DNA of 64,000 nucleotides from positions 62,001 through 126,000 of the forward strand of contig NZ_BAJT01000004.1 of the NCBI RefSeq assembly GCF_000613845.1, in the 5' to 3' direction. The stretch's first letter is position 1. The number at the start of each line of letters is the position of its first letter. The notes under the pieces were generated by a model. That model did not search any database. It saw nothing but the letters and a program-made list of their open reading frames with translations, and was not told the DNA's origin. Positions 1-8,864 of this stretch are shown here, piece after piece. The position numbers and the translations under genes were made by a program. This DNA is from Asaia astilbis JCM 15831. GTDB lineage: Bacteria > Pseudomonadota > Alphaproteobacteria > Acetobacterales > Acetobacteraceae.

Positions 1-2216
1 TCGCCGATCGCATTCTGCACGACCGTGCTGATATCGGACACATTGATCCCGTAGCGTGCTGCCTGATCCCGCCGTGGCGTAATCATGAGCTGCGGGATCT
101 GGGGCTCCTGAAAGATCGACGCCTCTGCAGTGCCGGGCACATCATGCAGAACCGCGACGATCTCACGACCGATCCGGCGCAGCTCATGAAAATCATTGCC
201 ATAGACGCGCAGCACCAGCGGTGAATGGGCACCACCGACGAGGTCGTTCATGCCGTCCTGGATGGGCTGGCTGATACCGAAGCTGATGCCCGGTATCTTG
301 GAAAGGCGGTCACGCAGACGATTGATAAACTGGACCTTGGTCTCGCCGCTTGCCCACTGATCGTATGGCTTCAACCCGACAGGCATTTCGATATGCGAGA
401 ACGTCCAGGGATCGGTTCCCTCGTCGTTACGACCGAGCTGGGTGATGGCATAGGAGGTTTCAGGAAACTCCCTGATTGCCGAGCGTACCTCGCCAGCGAT
501 ACGGCTGCCTTCATCGAGCGAGATCCCGGTAGGCAACTGAACCTGAAGCCAGAGGGCGCCTTCATCGAGATCGGGCAGGAATTCACGTCCGACCGTTGCG
601 CCAAGGATCACGACCGAGACCAGAGCCGCACCACTGCCAATGAAGGTGACGAGCGGCCGGGCAAGCATGTGGTTGAGACCCCGCTCATAAGCGCGATGCA
701 GCGCTTCGAGCGGGCGGTTATGCCAGATCCGGCGTGGCTTATGCAGCGCGAGATAGCTGAGCGTCGGGATGAGACAGAGCGCGCAGACAAGCGCGCCGAT
801 CAAGGCGAAGCTGACAGTATACGCCATCGGCCGGAAGAGCTTGCCCTCGCTCCCTTCGAACGCGAAGAGCGGCGAATAGGCTACGATAATGATCAGCGTG
901 GACGAGAAGATCGAGCGTCCGGCAATGCGGGCGACACTCAGAACTTCGGTGCTGGTCAATGTGGCCTTGGGCGAGTCCTCACGCAGACGCAGGATCGCCT
1001 CGGTGATGACGATGGCACCATCGACAATCACCCCGAAATCGATGGCGCCCAGAGAAAACAGATTGGCCGACATCCCGCAGAAATGCATCAGCACGAACAC
1101 GGTCGACAGCGCGAGCGGGATCGTCACGGCGGTCACCACAGCACTGCGCGGACTGCCCAGGAACAGGGTGAGAATGACCAGAACGAGGCCGATGCCCTCC
1201 ACCATGGTCTCACCGACCTTATGAGTGGTTGCCTTCACCAGATTGTCGCGGTCGATATAGGGAACGAGACGCACATCGAGCGGCTTGAGCCGCTCCTGCA
1301 GCTGGTCCACCACACCATGGACATTATCGAGCACCAGAGACGGATTGGCGCCGGAGAGCATGGTCACGATGCCTTCGATCGTGTCCGGGTTGTTATCCTT
1401 GCCGAGAATGCCTTCGCGGATCTGATGACCGAACTGCACCTGACCCAGATCGCTCAGCAGCACTGGCGTACCATTATGCTGGGCCACGACAATGCGCTTC
1501 ATGTCATCGAGCGTGTGGATCATCCCTACACCACGAACGATGTAGGATTGCTCTCCACGCGTAATACGTCCGCCTGCCGCGTTCGCATTGTTGTTCTTGA
1601 TCGCATTGACCACATCGTCGGTGCTGAGACCGTAGCGCAGCAGCGCGTCGGGCTTGAGCACCAGCTGATACTCACGGGTCAGCCCGCCAAAATTATTGAC
1701 GTTCACGATCCCCGGCACACGCTGAAGCGTCGGGACCACAATCCAGCGCTGCACGTCAGAAAGCTGCATCAGATCCATCGAATCCGATTCCAGCGTGTAG
1801 CGGAAGATTTCGCCCGCAGGCCCGGTAATCGGGCCGAGCTGCGGGGTCACACCATCGGGCATGCTCGCCGTGCCGAGCAATTCGAGCACAAGCTGACGGG
1901 CAGTAAAAACATCGACGCCGTCATGGAAGATCAGCGTGATCAGGGAGAGCCCGAAGGTGCTGCTGGAGCGGCTCTCCGTCACACCCGGCACAGCCGCCAG
2001 AGCACGCTCCAGTGGAACGGTGACCTGCTGTTCCATTTCTTCGGCGGCGAGGCCCGACACCTGGGTCGTGACCTGAACGTTCACGGCCCCCAGATCGGGA
2101 TAGGCCTCGACCGGAAGCACGCGCCAGGCATATCCGCCCGCGAGAGCCAGAAACACGGCACAGATAAAGACGATATGACGGCGCGCAAAGCACCATGAAA
2201 TCAGGGTCGCAATCAC
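1..2216 (-). CDS. Heavy-metal RND efflux pump inner-membrane subunit (CusA/CzcA family), 3' end cut by window edge
   Basis: This is the proton-driven inner-membrane pump of a tripartite metal exporter. About 739 of the usual ~1,030 residues are visible; the reading frame leaves the window at base 1. I checked the frame at several points and saw no break. The fourth transmembrane segment carries D393, D399 and E406 in the context DFGVIVDG...E, with the same spacing as the proton-relay acidic residues of CzcA (D402/D408/E415), which separates this metal group from drug-exporting RND pumps. No ATG fits: the frame opens after a TAA, and GTG at 2216 is the first usable start, with a weak ribosome site. 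It lies 34 bp downstream of the adaptor gene, so the two are co-transcribed. The metal cannot be told from sequence; Co/Zn/Cd/Ni and Cu/Ag are all possible. Confidence 0.93.
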   Translation of the reverse strand, partial: MIATLISWCFARRHIVFICAVFLALAGGYAWRVLPVEAYPDLGAVNVQVTTQVSGLAAEEMEQQVTVPLERALAAVPGVTESRSSSTFGLSLITLIFHDGVDVFTARQLVLELLGTASMPDGVTPQLGPITGPAGEIFRYTLESDSMDLMQLSDVQRWIVVPTLQRVPGIVNVNNFGGLTREYQLVLKPDALLRYGLSTDDVVNAIKNNNANAAGGRITRGEQSYIVRGVGMIHTLDDMKRIVVAQHNGTPVLLSDLGQVQFGHQIREGILGKDNNPDTIEGIVTMLSGANPSLVLDNVHGVVDQLQERLKPLDVRLVPYIDRDNLVKATTHKVGETMVEGIGLVLVILTLFLGSPRSAVVTAVTIPLALSTVFVLMHFCGMSANLFSLGAIDFGVIVDGAIVITEAILRLREDSPKATLTSTEVLSVARIAGRSIFSSTLIIIVAYSPLFAFEGSEGKLFRPMAYTVSFALIGALVCALCLIPTLSYLALHKPRRIWHNRPLEALHRAYERGLNHMLARPLVTFIGSGAALVSVVILGATVGREFLPDLDEGALWLQVQLPTGISLDEGSRIAGEVRSAIREFPETSYAITQLGRNDEGTDPWTFSHIEMPVGLKPYDQWASGETKVQFINRLRDRLSKIPGISFGISQPIQDGMNDLVGGAHSPLVLRVYGNDFHELRRIGREIVAVLHDVPGTAEASIFQEPQIPQLMITPRRDQAARYGINVSDISTVVQNAIG

Positions 2217-2250
2217 GGATTAGGAGGCTCTCATCTGCGGCGCTGACAAA

Positions 2251-3396
2251 TCAGTCGTGATCGTTAAGGAGAATAGCCCCGCGGGTGACGATCTTCTCGC
2301 CTCCCTGCAGGCCCGAGAGAACGCGTACACTATCGCCCTCGTCATAACTCACCGTTACCGGACGGCGACGATAATGCCGCGCTCCGCCTTCTTCGACGAA
2401 CACGGTCAGACGGTCATTGTTCATGAGCAGGGCGGTCTTGGGGATGATCACCATCTCAGGCTGTTTCACCGCGATTTCCACATCGGCAAACATGTTCGGC
2501 CGCAGCATGCCGTCGCTGTTATCGCACAGAATATGCGCAATCACCCGACGGGTATCGCTATGCAACGAGGGGTCGATCGACTGGATCGGTGCCGTGCACT
2601 GGCGACCGGGGAGGGCGCTGATCTGAGCCGTCATCTGCTGACCGAGTGTCACGATCCCAACTGAATCTTCCGGGATCTGCGCATCGATCTGAACCTGAGC
2701 AATGTCGAGGATCACAGCCTGCACAGCGGTGGCATCGGTGACATTCACGCCAGGCGCAAGCGTCGTGCTGGCAATGACGCCATCGACGGGAGCGATCAGC
2801 CTGACCAAACCCTCGCCATCCTGATCGGTGCGGCTGTTGAGGGCGTCAAGACGACGTTCAGCGCGCTGGCGCTCAGCCTTGGCCTGCGCCAGGTCGTTGA
2901 GGGCGGAATCCATGTCCTTGCGGGCGTTGCCCCCAATCGCAAGCACGTCCTGCGCGCGTTTGACGACGCGCTCCTCATAGGTTTCCTGCGCGCGCGCCTT
3001 GACCAGATCGGCATAAGCCTGATCGAGATCTCCCGATGCGAGAACCGCAAGCACATCGCCTTTATGCACGACCTGCCCGGGCTGCAGACTGGCTTCGATC
3101 ACATGACCCGCGACAGGGGTCAGGACGTTGACGCTGCGACGCGGCTCAGCCTGAACAAGACCGGGCACACGCAACCCGTGGGTCAGCACGCTGGTTTTGA
3201 CCGGATCGATCCGCAACCGTTTCATCAAGGGAGAGTCATCGGTCACGATGATCGTCCCGTTCTCCTGACTAAGCTGGATCACAGGACGGTCGGAAGCTTT
3301 CCGACCATGCTCATGGATGATGGTTATGACAATTCCGAGGAGCAGAATGGCGATGAGCGCTGCCAGACCGAGGCGGCGGATAAGAGATGCCTGCAT
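2251..3396 (-). CDS. RND efflux periplasmic adaptor subunit (CusB/CzcB family)
   Basis: This 381-residue membrane-fusion protein links the inner-membrane pump to an outer-membrane channel. A single N-terminal membrane anchor (about residues 10-28) is followed by a first barrel-sandwich segment containing VAGHVIEASLQPGQVVHKGD. Next comes an alpha-hairpin rich in Ala, Arg, Glu and Gln (about 130-185), the second sandwich half with APVDGVIASTTLAPG, and a beta-barrel domain ending with the usual LSGLQGGEKIVTRG. It is the first gene of a two-gene operon with the pump gene 34 bp downstream. No outer-membrane factor gene precedes it, although one normally does in czcCBA and cusCBA operons. No His-rich N-terminal metal-binding extension of the CzcB type is seen. 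Confidence 0.92.
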   Translation of the reverse strand: MQASLIRRLGLAALIAILLLGIVITIIHEHGRKASDRPVIQLSQENGTIIVTDDSPLMKRLRIDPVKTSVLTHGLRVPGLVQAEPRRSVNVLTPVAGHVIEASLQPGQVVHKGDVLAVLASGDLDQAYADLVKARAQETYEERVVKRAQDVLAIGGNARKDMDSALNDLAQAKAERQRAERRLDALNSRTDQDGEGLVRLIAPVDGVIASTTLAPGVNVTDATAVQAVILDIAQVQIDAQIPEDSVGIVTLGQQMTAQISALPGRQCTAPIQSIDPSLHSDTRRVIAHILCDNSDGMLRPNMFADVEIAVKQPEMVIIPKTALLMNNDRLTVFVEEGGARHYRRRPVTVSYDEGDSVRVLSGLQGGEKIVTRGAILLNDHD

Positions 3397-3543
3397 CGTC
3401 AGGCAATGCCGTCATGGGAACGCATAAAGACCTCGGCTCAGAGATTTGAAATGTTTTGTCGCATTCGATAGCCGTTCAACCCTGCTTCGCCAAGCGGTCT
3501 CCGGCCTCAGACCCGACTTCTAATAGGACAGGTCTGCGCCAGA

Positions 3544-3567
3544 CGCATGATAATTTCATGTCATGCG
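3544..3567. promoter_or_regulatory. Perfect inverted repeat between the permease and RND operons
   Basis: CGCATGA (3544-3550) and TCATGCG (3561-3567) are separated by a 10-base AT-rich spacer. The site lies in the 206-bp gap between the AI-2E-type permease stop and the start of the RND adaptor gene, both on the minus strand. It could be an operator for the metal-efflux genes or a weak terminator of the permease gene. There is no clear T-run on the minus strand, which favours the operator reading slightly. Confidence 0.3.
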
Positions 3568-3602
3568 CAGAAAATAGCGAAATTTGAGCGCAACCGGGCG
3601 AC

Positions 3603-4952
3603 TTAAGGGGCGGTTTCCGGTGTCACCTCGGGGCCGAGCGTCCTTAGGGAGCGGGGTCTGACCGGCCCCCCCAGAATATGCCCGATCGGTGTCAGAGCTT
3701 CGATATGATCACAGAATATCTTGAAAACAGCGAGCATGGGCACTGAGAGAAACGCCCCGCCAATGCCCCACATCCAGTCCCAGAACAGCAATGACGCCAT
3801 CACCAGAACCGGGTTCAGGGTGAAGCGCTTAGCCAGCAGCATGGGGGTGATCGTTTCACCCTCAAGAACGTGAATGCAGAGATAGATCGCCGGAGGCAGC
3901 AATGCCATCAGGAAGGATGGGAAACTGATCAGGGCTACGCAAAAATAGACCACGACGCCCGTAAGCGGCCCGATGATCGGCACATAGTTGAGCAGAAAGG
4001 CCAACACGCCCCACAGAAGAGGGTTCGGCATGCCTGTCAGCCAGCACTGGATCAGGTTCAACGTCCCGACCAGAATGTTCATGATCGTGATGGTCGCCAG
4101 ATACAGCGACACATTGCGCTCGATCTGGGTCGTAATCTGCACGATCCTGCGCTTGCCTGCATAAGTCGGCATGATCTCCACGATGCGACGCAGCAGACTG
4201 TCTCCCTCTGTCATGAGGAAGAAGAGCATCAGCAACATGGTGAAGAACTCACCCATGAAAGTGCGCGTGCCGATCAGAAAAGATGAGCCCCAGAGACGCA
4301 GGGTCTCGGCACCATTGGACGCAGAAGACGCAGCGGCACTCGCCGCACTGATGTGATGATGCCCACCACTGGACATCAGTGCGACCACACGCAGATAGCC
4401 CCGTTGCAAGGAATCGATGGGCCCCTGAAGGAAAGCCAGTTTCTGCTGCAACGCTGGCAGGCTCTGCGGCACCTTGGTGAGCCAGGCCGCTGCCGGCACT
4501 GAAATGGCGGTCCCGATCCCGACCACGAGCAGAAACATGGCGATGATCAGCAGCAACGCCGCGATAGGTTTCGGGAGACGACATCGACCGTGCAGAAAGC
4601 GCATGGGGACGATCATGAGCAGATTGACCACCATCGCGAAGACGAACGGCAGAACGATGTCAGCAGCAAAATACAGCGTGTAGAAGATGGCGAGCAGCGC
4701 TAGCGTCAATACGCCAAAATCGCGCAATCCAAGGCTTTGACGCAGCATGGCTTTGCGAATCAACCCGGCCTGATGGAGTTCGTTTTCGCTCTCGGAGCTT
4801 TCGAGATTTTCGAAAGAGCTTTGCACTTCACGACGCGGAGCGTCCCTCAACCCATCTTCAGGCTGAGGTATGTCCGAAGTCAGAGACGGGCCTGACATGG
4901 CGGGCGATTCTTTCATGAAGGGCGGGTTACAGCGCGATACGGACGCCGTCAT
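3603..4952 (-). CDS. AI-2E family (PerM/YdiK/TqsA-type) membrane transporter
   Basis: A 449-residue polytopic membrane protein of the UPF0118/AI-2E exporter family. A hydrophilic N-terminal tail of about 75 residues precedes paired hydrophobic segments. A soluble central region of about residues 150-215 contains an Ala/Ser-rich, His-containing stretch. The C-terminal half has the family's tightly packed helices (LLNYVPIIGPLTGVVVYF, then PPAIYLCIHVLEGETITPML, and FWDWMWGIGGAFLSVPMLAV). Family members export autoinducer-2 or work as Na+(Li+)/H+ antiporters, so the substrate is open. The start could instead be ATG at 4916 or 4898, because the first residues are poorly conserved in such proteins. 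It is divergent from pqqA, with 157 bp between them. Confidence 0.88.
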   Translation of the reverse strand: MTASVSRCNPPFMKESPAMSGPSLTSDIPQPEDGLRDAPRREVQSSFENLESSESENELHQAGLIRKAMLRQSLGLRDFGVLTLALLAIFYTLYFAADIVLPFVFAMVVNLLMIVPMRFLHGRCRLPKPIAALLLIIAMFLLVVGIGTAISVPAAAWLTKVPQSLPALQQKLAFLQGPIDSLQRGYLRVVALMSSGGHHHISAASAAASSASNGAETLRLWGSSFLIGTRTFMGEFFTMLLMLFFLMTEGDSLLRRIVEIMPTYAGKRRIVQITTQIERNVSLYLATITIMNILVGTLNLIQCWLTGMPNPLLWGVLAFLLNYVPIIGPLTGVVVYFCVALISFPSFLMALLPPAIYLCIHVLEGETITPMLLAKRFTLNPVLVMASLLFWDWMWGIGGAFLSVPMLAVFKIFCDHIEALTPIGHILGGPVRPRSLRTLGPEVTPETAP

Positions 4953-5109
4953 GAACGCCGGTCAACCGTCCGCAGTCCAAAACGTTGTCGTCAACGTGAA
5001 GCAGGTTACATTTTATTGGGTTGAATCACATTGGCTTGCAACCCATTTTCAGGTTCTATCGTATAGCTATCTCAGCATATGGATCTGTTTTTTCTAAAAG
5101 GACATCATC

Positions 5110-5190
5110 ATGGCTTGGAACACCCCGAAGGTTACCGAAATCCCGCTCGGCGCCGAGATCAACTCTTATGTCTGCGGCGAGAAGAAGTAA
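5110..5190 (+). CDS. pqqA: Coenzyme PQQ precursor peptide PqqA
   Basis: A 26-residue ribosomal peptide that supplies the glutamate and tyrosine from which pyrroloquinoline quinone is built. It carries the expected E-x3-Y pair (E16 and Y20) within PLGAEINSYVCGEKK, and the typical Trp3-Asn-Thr-Pro N-terminus. An AAAGGA ribosome site lies 8 bases before ATG 5110. It is the first gene of pqqABCDE. A strong hairpin follows immediately (5214-5250), as expected for a peptide needed in excess over the downstream enzymes. The C-terminus is short and ends at two lysines. The identification is essentially certain. Confidence 0.97.
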   Translation: MAWNTPKVTEIPLGAEINSYVCGEKK

Positions 5191-5213
5191 GTTCTTCATC
5201 GGATCGCTTACAC

Positions 5214-5250
5214 GCAGCAGCCGCACCCCTTGTGCGGCTGTTGTCGTTTT
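5214..5250 (+). terminator. Hairpin with T-tract between pqqA and pqqB (attenuator)
   Basis: CAGCCGCAC (5218-5226) pairs perfectly with GTGCGGCTG (5232-5240) around a CCCTT loop. The stem extends to 5214/5244 with wobble pairs and is followed by a short T-rich stretch ending at 5250. It sits 23 bp after the pqqA stop and 30 bp before the pqqB start. It is best read as a partial terminator that keeps pqqA transcript in excess of pqqBCDE. Confidence 0.75.
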
Positions 5251-5280
5251 GGGCCGATGACGACCTGACTGACCTGCATC

Positions 5281-6191
5281 ATGCTCGATATCATTGTTCT
5301 AGGTAGCGGCGCCGGCGGTGGCTTTCCCCAATGGAACTCCAACGCCCCAGCCTGCCGCGCCGCCCGCGAGGGCAGGATTCCTGCTCGTAGCCAGGCTCGC
5401 TTGCCGTCAGTGGCGATGGCCAGAACTGGTTCATCCTCAACGCTTCGCCCGACCTGCGTGCCCAGATCCTCGCAACTCCGGAACTGCAGGCTCAGACTGG
5501 GCTTCGTTCCACTCCGATCCAGGGCGTCATTCTGACAAATGGCGAAATCGACTCGATTACCGGTCTGCTGACCCTACGCGAGCGAGAGCCCTTCCGGCTC
5601 TACGCCACTCAGGCAACCCACGCTCAGCTCGACGCCAATCCGATTTTCGAAGCCGTCAATCGCGAGATCGTCCCCCGGCTCACGCTGAACGAGCTCGAGC
5701 CGGTAGCCTTGCCGAACAAGGACGAGACGCTTTCAGGCCTGACCGTGACGGCCTTCGATGTCCCCGGCAAGGCGCCGCTCTATGCCGAGCACCTGCCCAG
5801 CCAGAAGGGCGAAACCATCGGACTCGAGATTACCGATGGTGATCGCACCCTGATCTTTCTGCCTGCATGCGCCGACCTCACCCCGGAGATTCGTGAACGC
5901 ATCCGCAATGCCGATGCGCTGTTCATGGAAGGCACGCTCTGGCGCGATGACGAGATGATCCGAGCCGGGCTCAGCCCCAAGACAGGTCTGCGCATGGGGC
6001 ACATTTCCATGTCTGGCGCAGACGGCATCATTGCCACCCTGCATGATGCGCCACCCCATCGTGTCTTCATTCACATCAATAATTCCAACCCTGTCCTGAT
6101 TCCCGACTCACCGGAGCGCAGGACAGCAGAGGAAGCTGGCTGGACCATCGGCGAAGACGGTCTGCGCCTGACATTGGGAGCATCATCATGA
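5281..6191 (+). CDS. pqqB: PQQ biosynthesis protein PqqB, broken by an apparent 1-nt deletion
   Basis: PqqB belongs to the metallo-beta-lactamase fold group and is reported to act on the PqqA-derived Glu-Tyr intermediate by hydroxylating the tyrosine. The first frame reads MLDIIVLGSGAGGGFPQWNS, the family N-terminus. After base 5397 (SQA) the sense continues only in another frame (SLAVSGDGQNWFILNASPDL, then TNGEIDSITGLLTLRE) through to the TGA at 6189-6191. The C-terminal motifs GHISMSG and HINNSNP are intact. One base, probably T in GCT(T)CG, seems to be missing. If the break is real, the first frame ends at the TGA at about 5535 and no full-length PqqB is made. The stop overlaps the pqqC start (ATGA), so translation is normally coupled. 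Confidence 0.92.
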
Positions 6192-6934
6192 CGGTTCTGT
6201 CCCCCGACGCCCTTGAGGCGCGCCTGCGTGACATCGGAGCAGAGCGCTACCACAACCGCCATGCCTTTCATCGTGCGCTGCATGACGGCAAGCTGAACCG
6301 CACTCAGGTGCAGGCCTGGGCGCTGAACCGCTATTACTATCAAGCCTCTATCCCGGTGAAGGACGCCACACTGCTTGCCCGTCTCCCGACGGTCGAACTC
6401 CGTCGGGAGTGGCGTCGCCGTCTTGAAGATCATGACGGTAACGAGCCAGGCACAGGCGGCATTGCACGCTGGCTGAAACTGACAGACGGGCTCGGTCTGT
6501 CACGCCCTTATGTCGAAAGCCTTCAGGGCATGTTGCCCGCAACGGGCTTCGCCGTCGAAGCCTATGTGCATTATGTGCGCGACCGCTCTCTTCTGGCCGC
6601 CATTGCCTCATCCCTGACAGAGCTCTTCTCACCGACGATCATCAGCGAGCGTGTTTCAGGCATGCTGCGCCATTACGACTTCATTTCTGAAGAGACCATG
6701 GCCTATTTCACGCCGCGTCTGACACAGGCTCCTCGTGATTCAGACTTCGCTCTGGCCTATGTCAAAGAACACGCCCGCACCGAAGAGCAGCAGAAGGAGG
6801 TCACCGATGCGCTGATCTTCAAATGCAACGTGCTCTGGACGATGCTCGATGCGCTGCAGCACGTGTATATGGAGGATCATCCTGCTCCAGGTGCTTTTGC
6901 CGGGGCTCAAACCCCAGAGGCTTTCAGCGCGTGA
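6188..6934 (+). CDS. pqqC: Pyrroloquinoline-quinone synthase PqqC
   Basis: A 248-residue cofactor-free oxidase that performs the last step of PQQ synthesis, ring closure and an eight-electron oxidation using O2. Length and sequence match the family: NRYYYQASIPVKDA near residue 45, the R-RR-EDHDG segment near residues 76-86, and the all-helical heme-oxygenase-like fold with histidine-rich helices (LRHYDFISEETMAYFTPRL). The frame is intact. ATG 6188 overlaps the pqqB stop, and its own TGA overlaps the GTG start of pqqD, giving a translationally coupled pqqBCDE run. Confidence 0.97.
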   Translation: MTVLSPDALEARLRDIGAERYHNRHAFHRALHDGKLNRTQVQAWALNRYYYQASIPVKDATLLARLPTVELRREWRRRLEDHDGNEPGTGGIARWLKLTDGLGLSRPYVESLQGMLPATGFAVEAYVHYVRDRSLLAAIASSLTELFSPTIISERVSGMLRHYDFISEETMAYFTPRLTQAPRDSDFALAYVKEHARTEEQQKEVTDALIFKCNVLWTMLDALQHVYMEDHPAPGAFAGAQTPEAFSA

Positions 6935-7206
6935 GCGTCTCCGAAGACAGTATTCTGAAGTTCACCCGCGGGCATCGTCTACAACATGACCGCGTGCGTG
7001 ACGTCTGGCTCATTCAGGCGCCCGAAAAGGCCTTCATTGCCGACCCTGTTGCCGCTGCCATTCTGCAGCTCGTCGATGGCGCACGCTCTCTCGGCACGAT
7101 CATCGAGACACTTGCCGAAACCTATCAGGCCCCACGCGACGTCATCGCCACCGATGTCCAGACTTTGCTCACTTCGCTGATCGATCAGAGGGTGCTGAGC
7201 GCATGA
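6931..7206 (+). CDS. pqqD: PQQ biosynthesis chaperone PqqD (GTG start)
   Basis: PqqD binds the PqqA peptide and presents it to the radical SAM enzyme PqqE. The 91-residue protein starts at GTG 6931, overlapping the pqqC TGA in a GTGA junction. A longer in-frame extension back to 6823 would run through pqqC and is rejected, because the family begins near this point. The body shows the winged-helix RiPP recognition features: an N-terminal strand ([20 protein letters not shown]), EKAF, and a helical C-terminal half. It ends in an ATGA overlap with pqqE. Confidence 0.95.
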   Translation: MSVSEDSILKFTRGHRLQHDRVRDVWLIQAPEKAFIADPVAAAILQLVDGARSLGTIIETLAETYQAPRDVIATDVQTLLTSLIDQRVLSA

Positions 7207-8285
7207 GCTTTGCGCCGCCTCCGATGAGCCTGCTCGCCGAGCTGACCCATCGCTGCCCGCTCGCCTGTCCCTATTGTTCCAATCCTCTCGCTCTCGATCG
7301 GCGAGCCTCGGAGATGGAAACGAAAGACTGGCTGCGCGTGCTCGATGAGGCCGCAGCTCTGGGCGTCCTGCAGGTTCATTTCTCCGGCGGCGAGCCCATG
7401 GCACGTCACGACCTTCCCGAGCTTGTGCGTCATGCCAACGCGCTCAATCTCTATACGAATCTCATAACCTCGGGCGTGCTCATCAACGAAAAGACACTTG
7501 AAGCGCTCGATACCGCCGGGCTCGACCACATCCAGCTCTCTTTTCAGGATGTGGATAAGGCAGGGGCAGAACGCATCGGTGGACTGCGCGGCGCGCAGCA
7601 AAAGAAGCTGAATGCTGCTCGCCTTATCAAAGCACGTGGCATTCCGCTCACTCTCAATTTTGTCGTTCACCGCGAAAACGTCGCACGTGTGCCTGAAATG
7701 CTCGATCTCTCTCATGAGCTTGGCGCTGGTCGTGTCGAGATCGCCCATACTCAGTATTATGGCTGGGGACTGAAAAACCGCGACCTCCTGATGCCATCAG
7801 CAGCCCAGCTCGAGGCCTCGACAGAGGCCGTCGTGAAAGCCCGTGCCCGTTTCGGCAATAGCCTCGCGATCGATTACGTCACCCCCGATTATCATGCCGA
7901 TCAGCCCAAGCCTTGCATGGGCGGGTGGGGCCAACGCTTCGTCAACATCACGCCCTCAGGCAAGGTCCTGCCCTGCCACGCTGCCGAAACCATTCCGAAC
8001 GTGACCTTCCCCAGCGTTACCGAGAATTCCCTGGGCAGCATCTGGCAGGATTCCCCCCTGTTCAATCTGTTTCGCGGCACAGACTGGATGCCCGAACCGT
8101 GTCGGAATTGCAGCCTCAAGGAAGTGGACTGGGGCGGCTGCCGTTGTCAGGCTCTTGCCTTGACCGGCGACGCTTCAGCCACCGACCCCGTCTGCGCACG
8201 CTCCGACCGTCATGCTCTCGTCATGGAAGCCGCCACAGCTGGTCACGATGGGGAATTTCTCTACCGCCGGTTCTCCTACCCCTGA
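7203..8285 (+). CDS. pqqE: PqqA peptide cyclase PqqE (radical SAM/SPASM)
   Basis: This enzyme forms the carbon-carbon bond between Glu and Tyr side chains of PqqA. It has 360 residues, the normal length. The radical SAM cluster ligands are C18, C22 and C25 in RCPLACPYC, and the glycine-rich SAM site FSGGEP follows. The C-terminal SPASM domain keeps its cysteine series ([38 protein letters not shown]) for the auxiliary Fe-S clusters. It is the last gene of the pqq operon; no pqqF/G-type protease gene follows within the window. Confidence 0.97.
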   Translation: MSFAPPPMSLLAELTHRCPLACPYCSNPLALDRRASEMETKDWLRVLDEAAALGVLQVHFSGGEPMARHDLPELVRHANALNLYTNLITSGVLINEKTLEALDTAGLDHIQLSFQDVDKAGAERIGGLRGAQQKKLNAARLIKARGIPLTLNFVVHRENVARVPEMLDLSHELGAGRVEIAHTQYYGWGLKNRDLLMPSAAQLEASTEAVVKARARFGNSLAIDYVTPDYHADQPKPCMGGWGQRFVNITPSGKVLPCHAAETIPNVTFPSVTENSLGSIWQDSPLFNLFRGTDWMPEPCRNCSLKEVDWGGCRCQALALTGDASATDPVCARSDRHALVMEAATAGHDGEFLYRRFSYP

Positions 8286-8296
8286 GAGGAACGGGA

Positions 8297-8333
8297 TACG
8301 GCCATATCTCAGGACCGTAAGAAATCGTTTTTT
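8297..8333 (+). terminator. Probable pqq operon terminator
   Basis: A short stem, TACGG (8297-8301) with CCGTA (8315-8319), is followed by a six-base T-run ending at 8333, starting 12 bp after the pqqE stop. The stem is only five pairs, so this is a tentative call. The convergent hemJ gene ends 80 bp further on. Confidence 0.4.
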
Positions 8334-8412
8334 GATTGCCTGATCGCGGCGATAGGAATTTCGAGAGCGCAAGGCCCTTCATGGGGTCAAAGGCGAAGCT
8401 TCGAAAACCCTC

Positions 8413-8864
8413 TTACCCGGAAAAAGGACGGGCCACGATCATGATGACGATGACGAGCATCAGAAGCGTCGGCACCTCATTGGCGATGCGATAGAAACGC
8501 TCCTGATGCAGGCGCTGATCGGCGGCAAACTCGCGACGCCAGCGGGCGCAGAAGCCGTGAAAGCCACAAAGCAAGAGAACAGCACCAACCTTGATCCACC
8601 ACCAGGGGGCCAAAGGATCGATCAGACCGGGAAGGGACGCAAGCAGACCACCGGATAGGAGCGTGACGATCATGGCCGGGGTCATGATGGCGCGCAAAAG
8701 CCGACGTTCCATAATCTGGAAGCGGGCACTTTCCGCGGTCCCGGGAGCAACCTGCGAGTGATAGACGAAAAGACGCGGCAGGTAGAAATTTCCAGCCATC
8801 CATGATGTGAAGGCCAGAATATGGAGCACCTTAAGCCAGGGATACCAGGCAGAAGGGCCGTCAT
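8413..8864 (-). CDS. hemJ: Protoporphyrinogen IX oxidase HemJ, with apparent 1-nt deletion near start
   Basis: HemJ is a membrane heme enzyme that oxidises protoporphyrinogen IX in the second-last step of heme synthesis. The frame encodes YPWLKVLHI, SWMAGNFYLPRLFVYH with the conserved histidine, an RRL/ERRLLRAIMTPAM helix and hydrophobic segments to the C-terminus, matching the ~145-residue family. The best start is ATG 8864, which overlaps the upstream gene's TGA and has an AAGGAG ribosome site, but it is out of frame with the body. Adding one C to the run near 8854-8856 joins them as M-T-A-P-S-A-W-Y-P. The in-frame alternative ATG at 8886 would lie inside the preceding gene. It is third in a hemE, HAD, hemJ operon. 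Confidence 0.85.

Noticed and set aside
225..2198. A 657-codon open frame on the plus strand
   Set aside because: It is the antisense shadow of the RND pump gene, whose minus-strand translation matches the family throughout. Its His/Arg/Asp/Gln-rich composition is typical of shadow frames in GC-rich DNA.
5031..5070. Possible pqqA promoter (TTGCAA with TATAGC)
   Set aside because: The spacing is 20 bp and other pairings are no better, so I do not annotate it.
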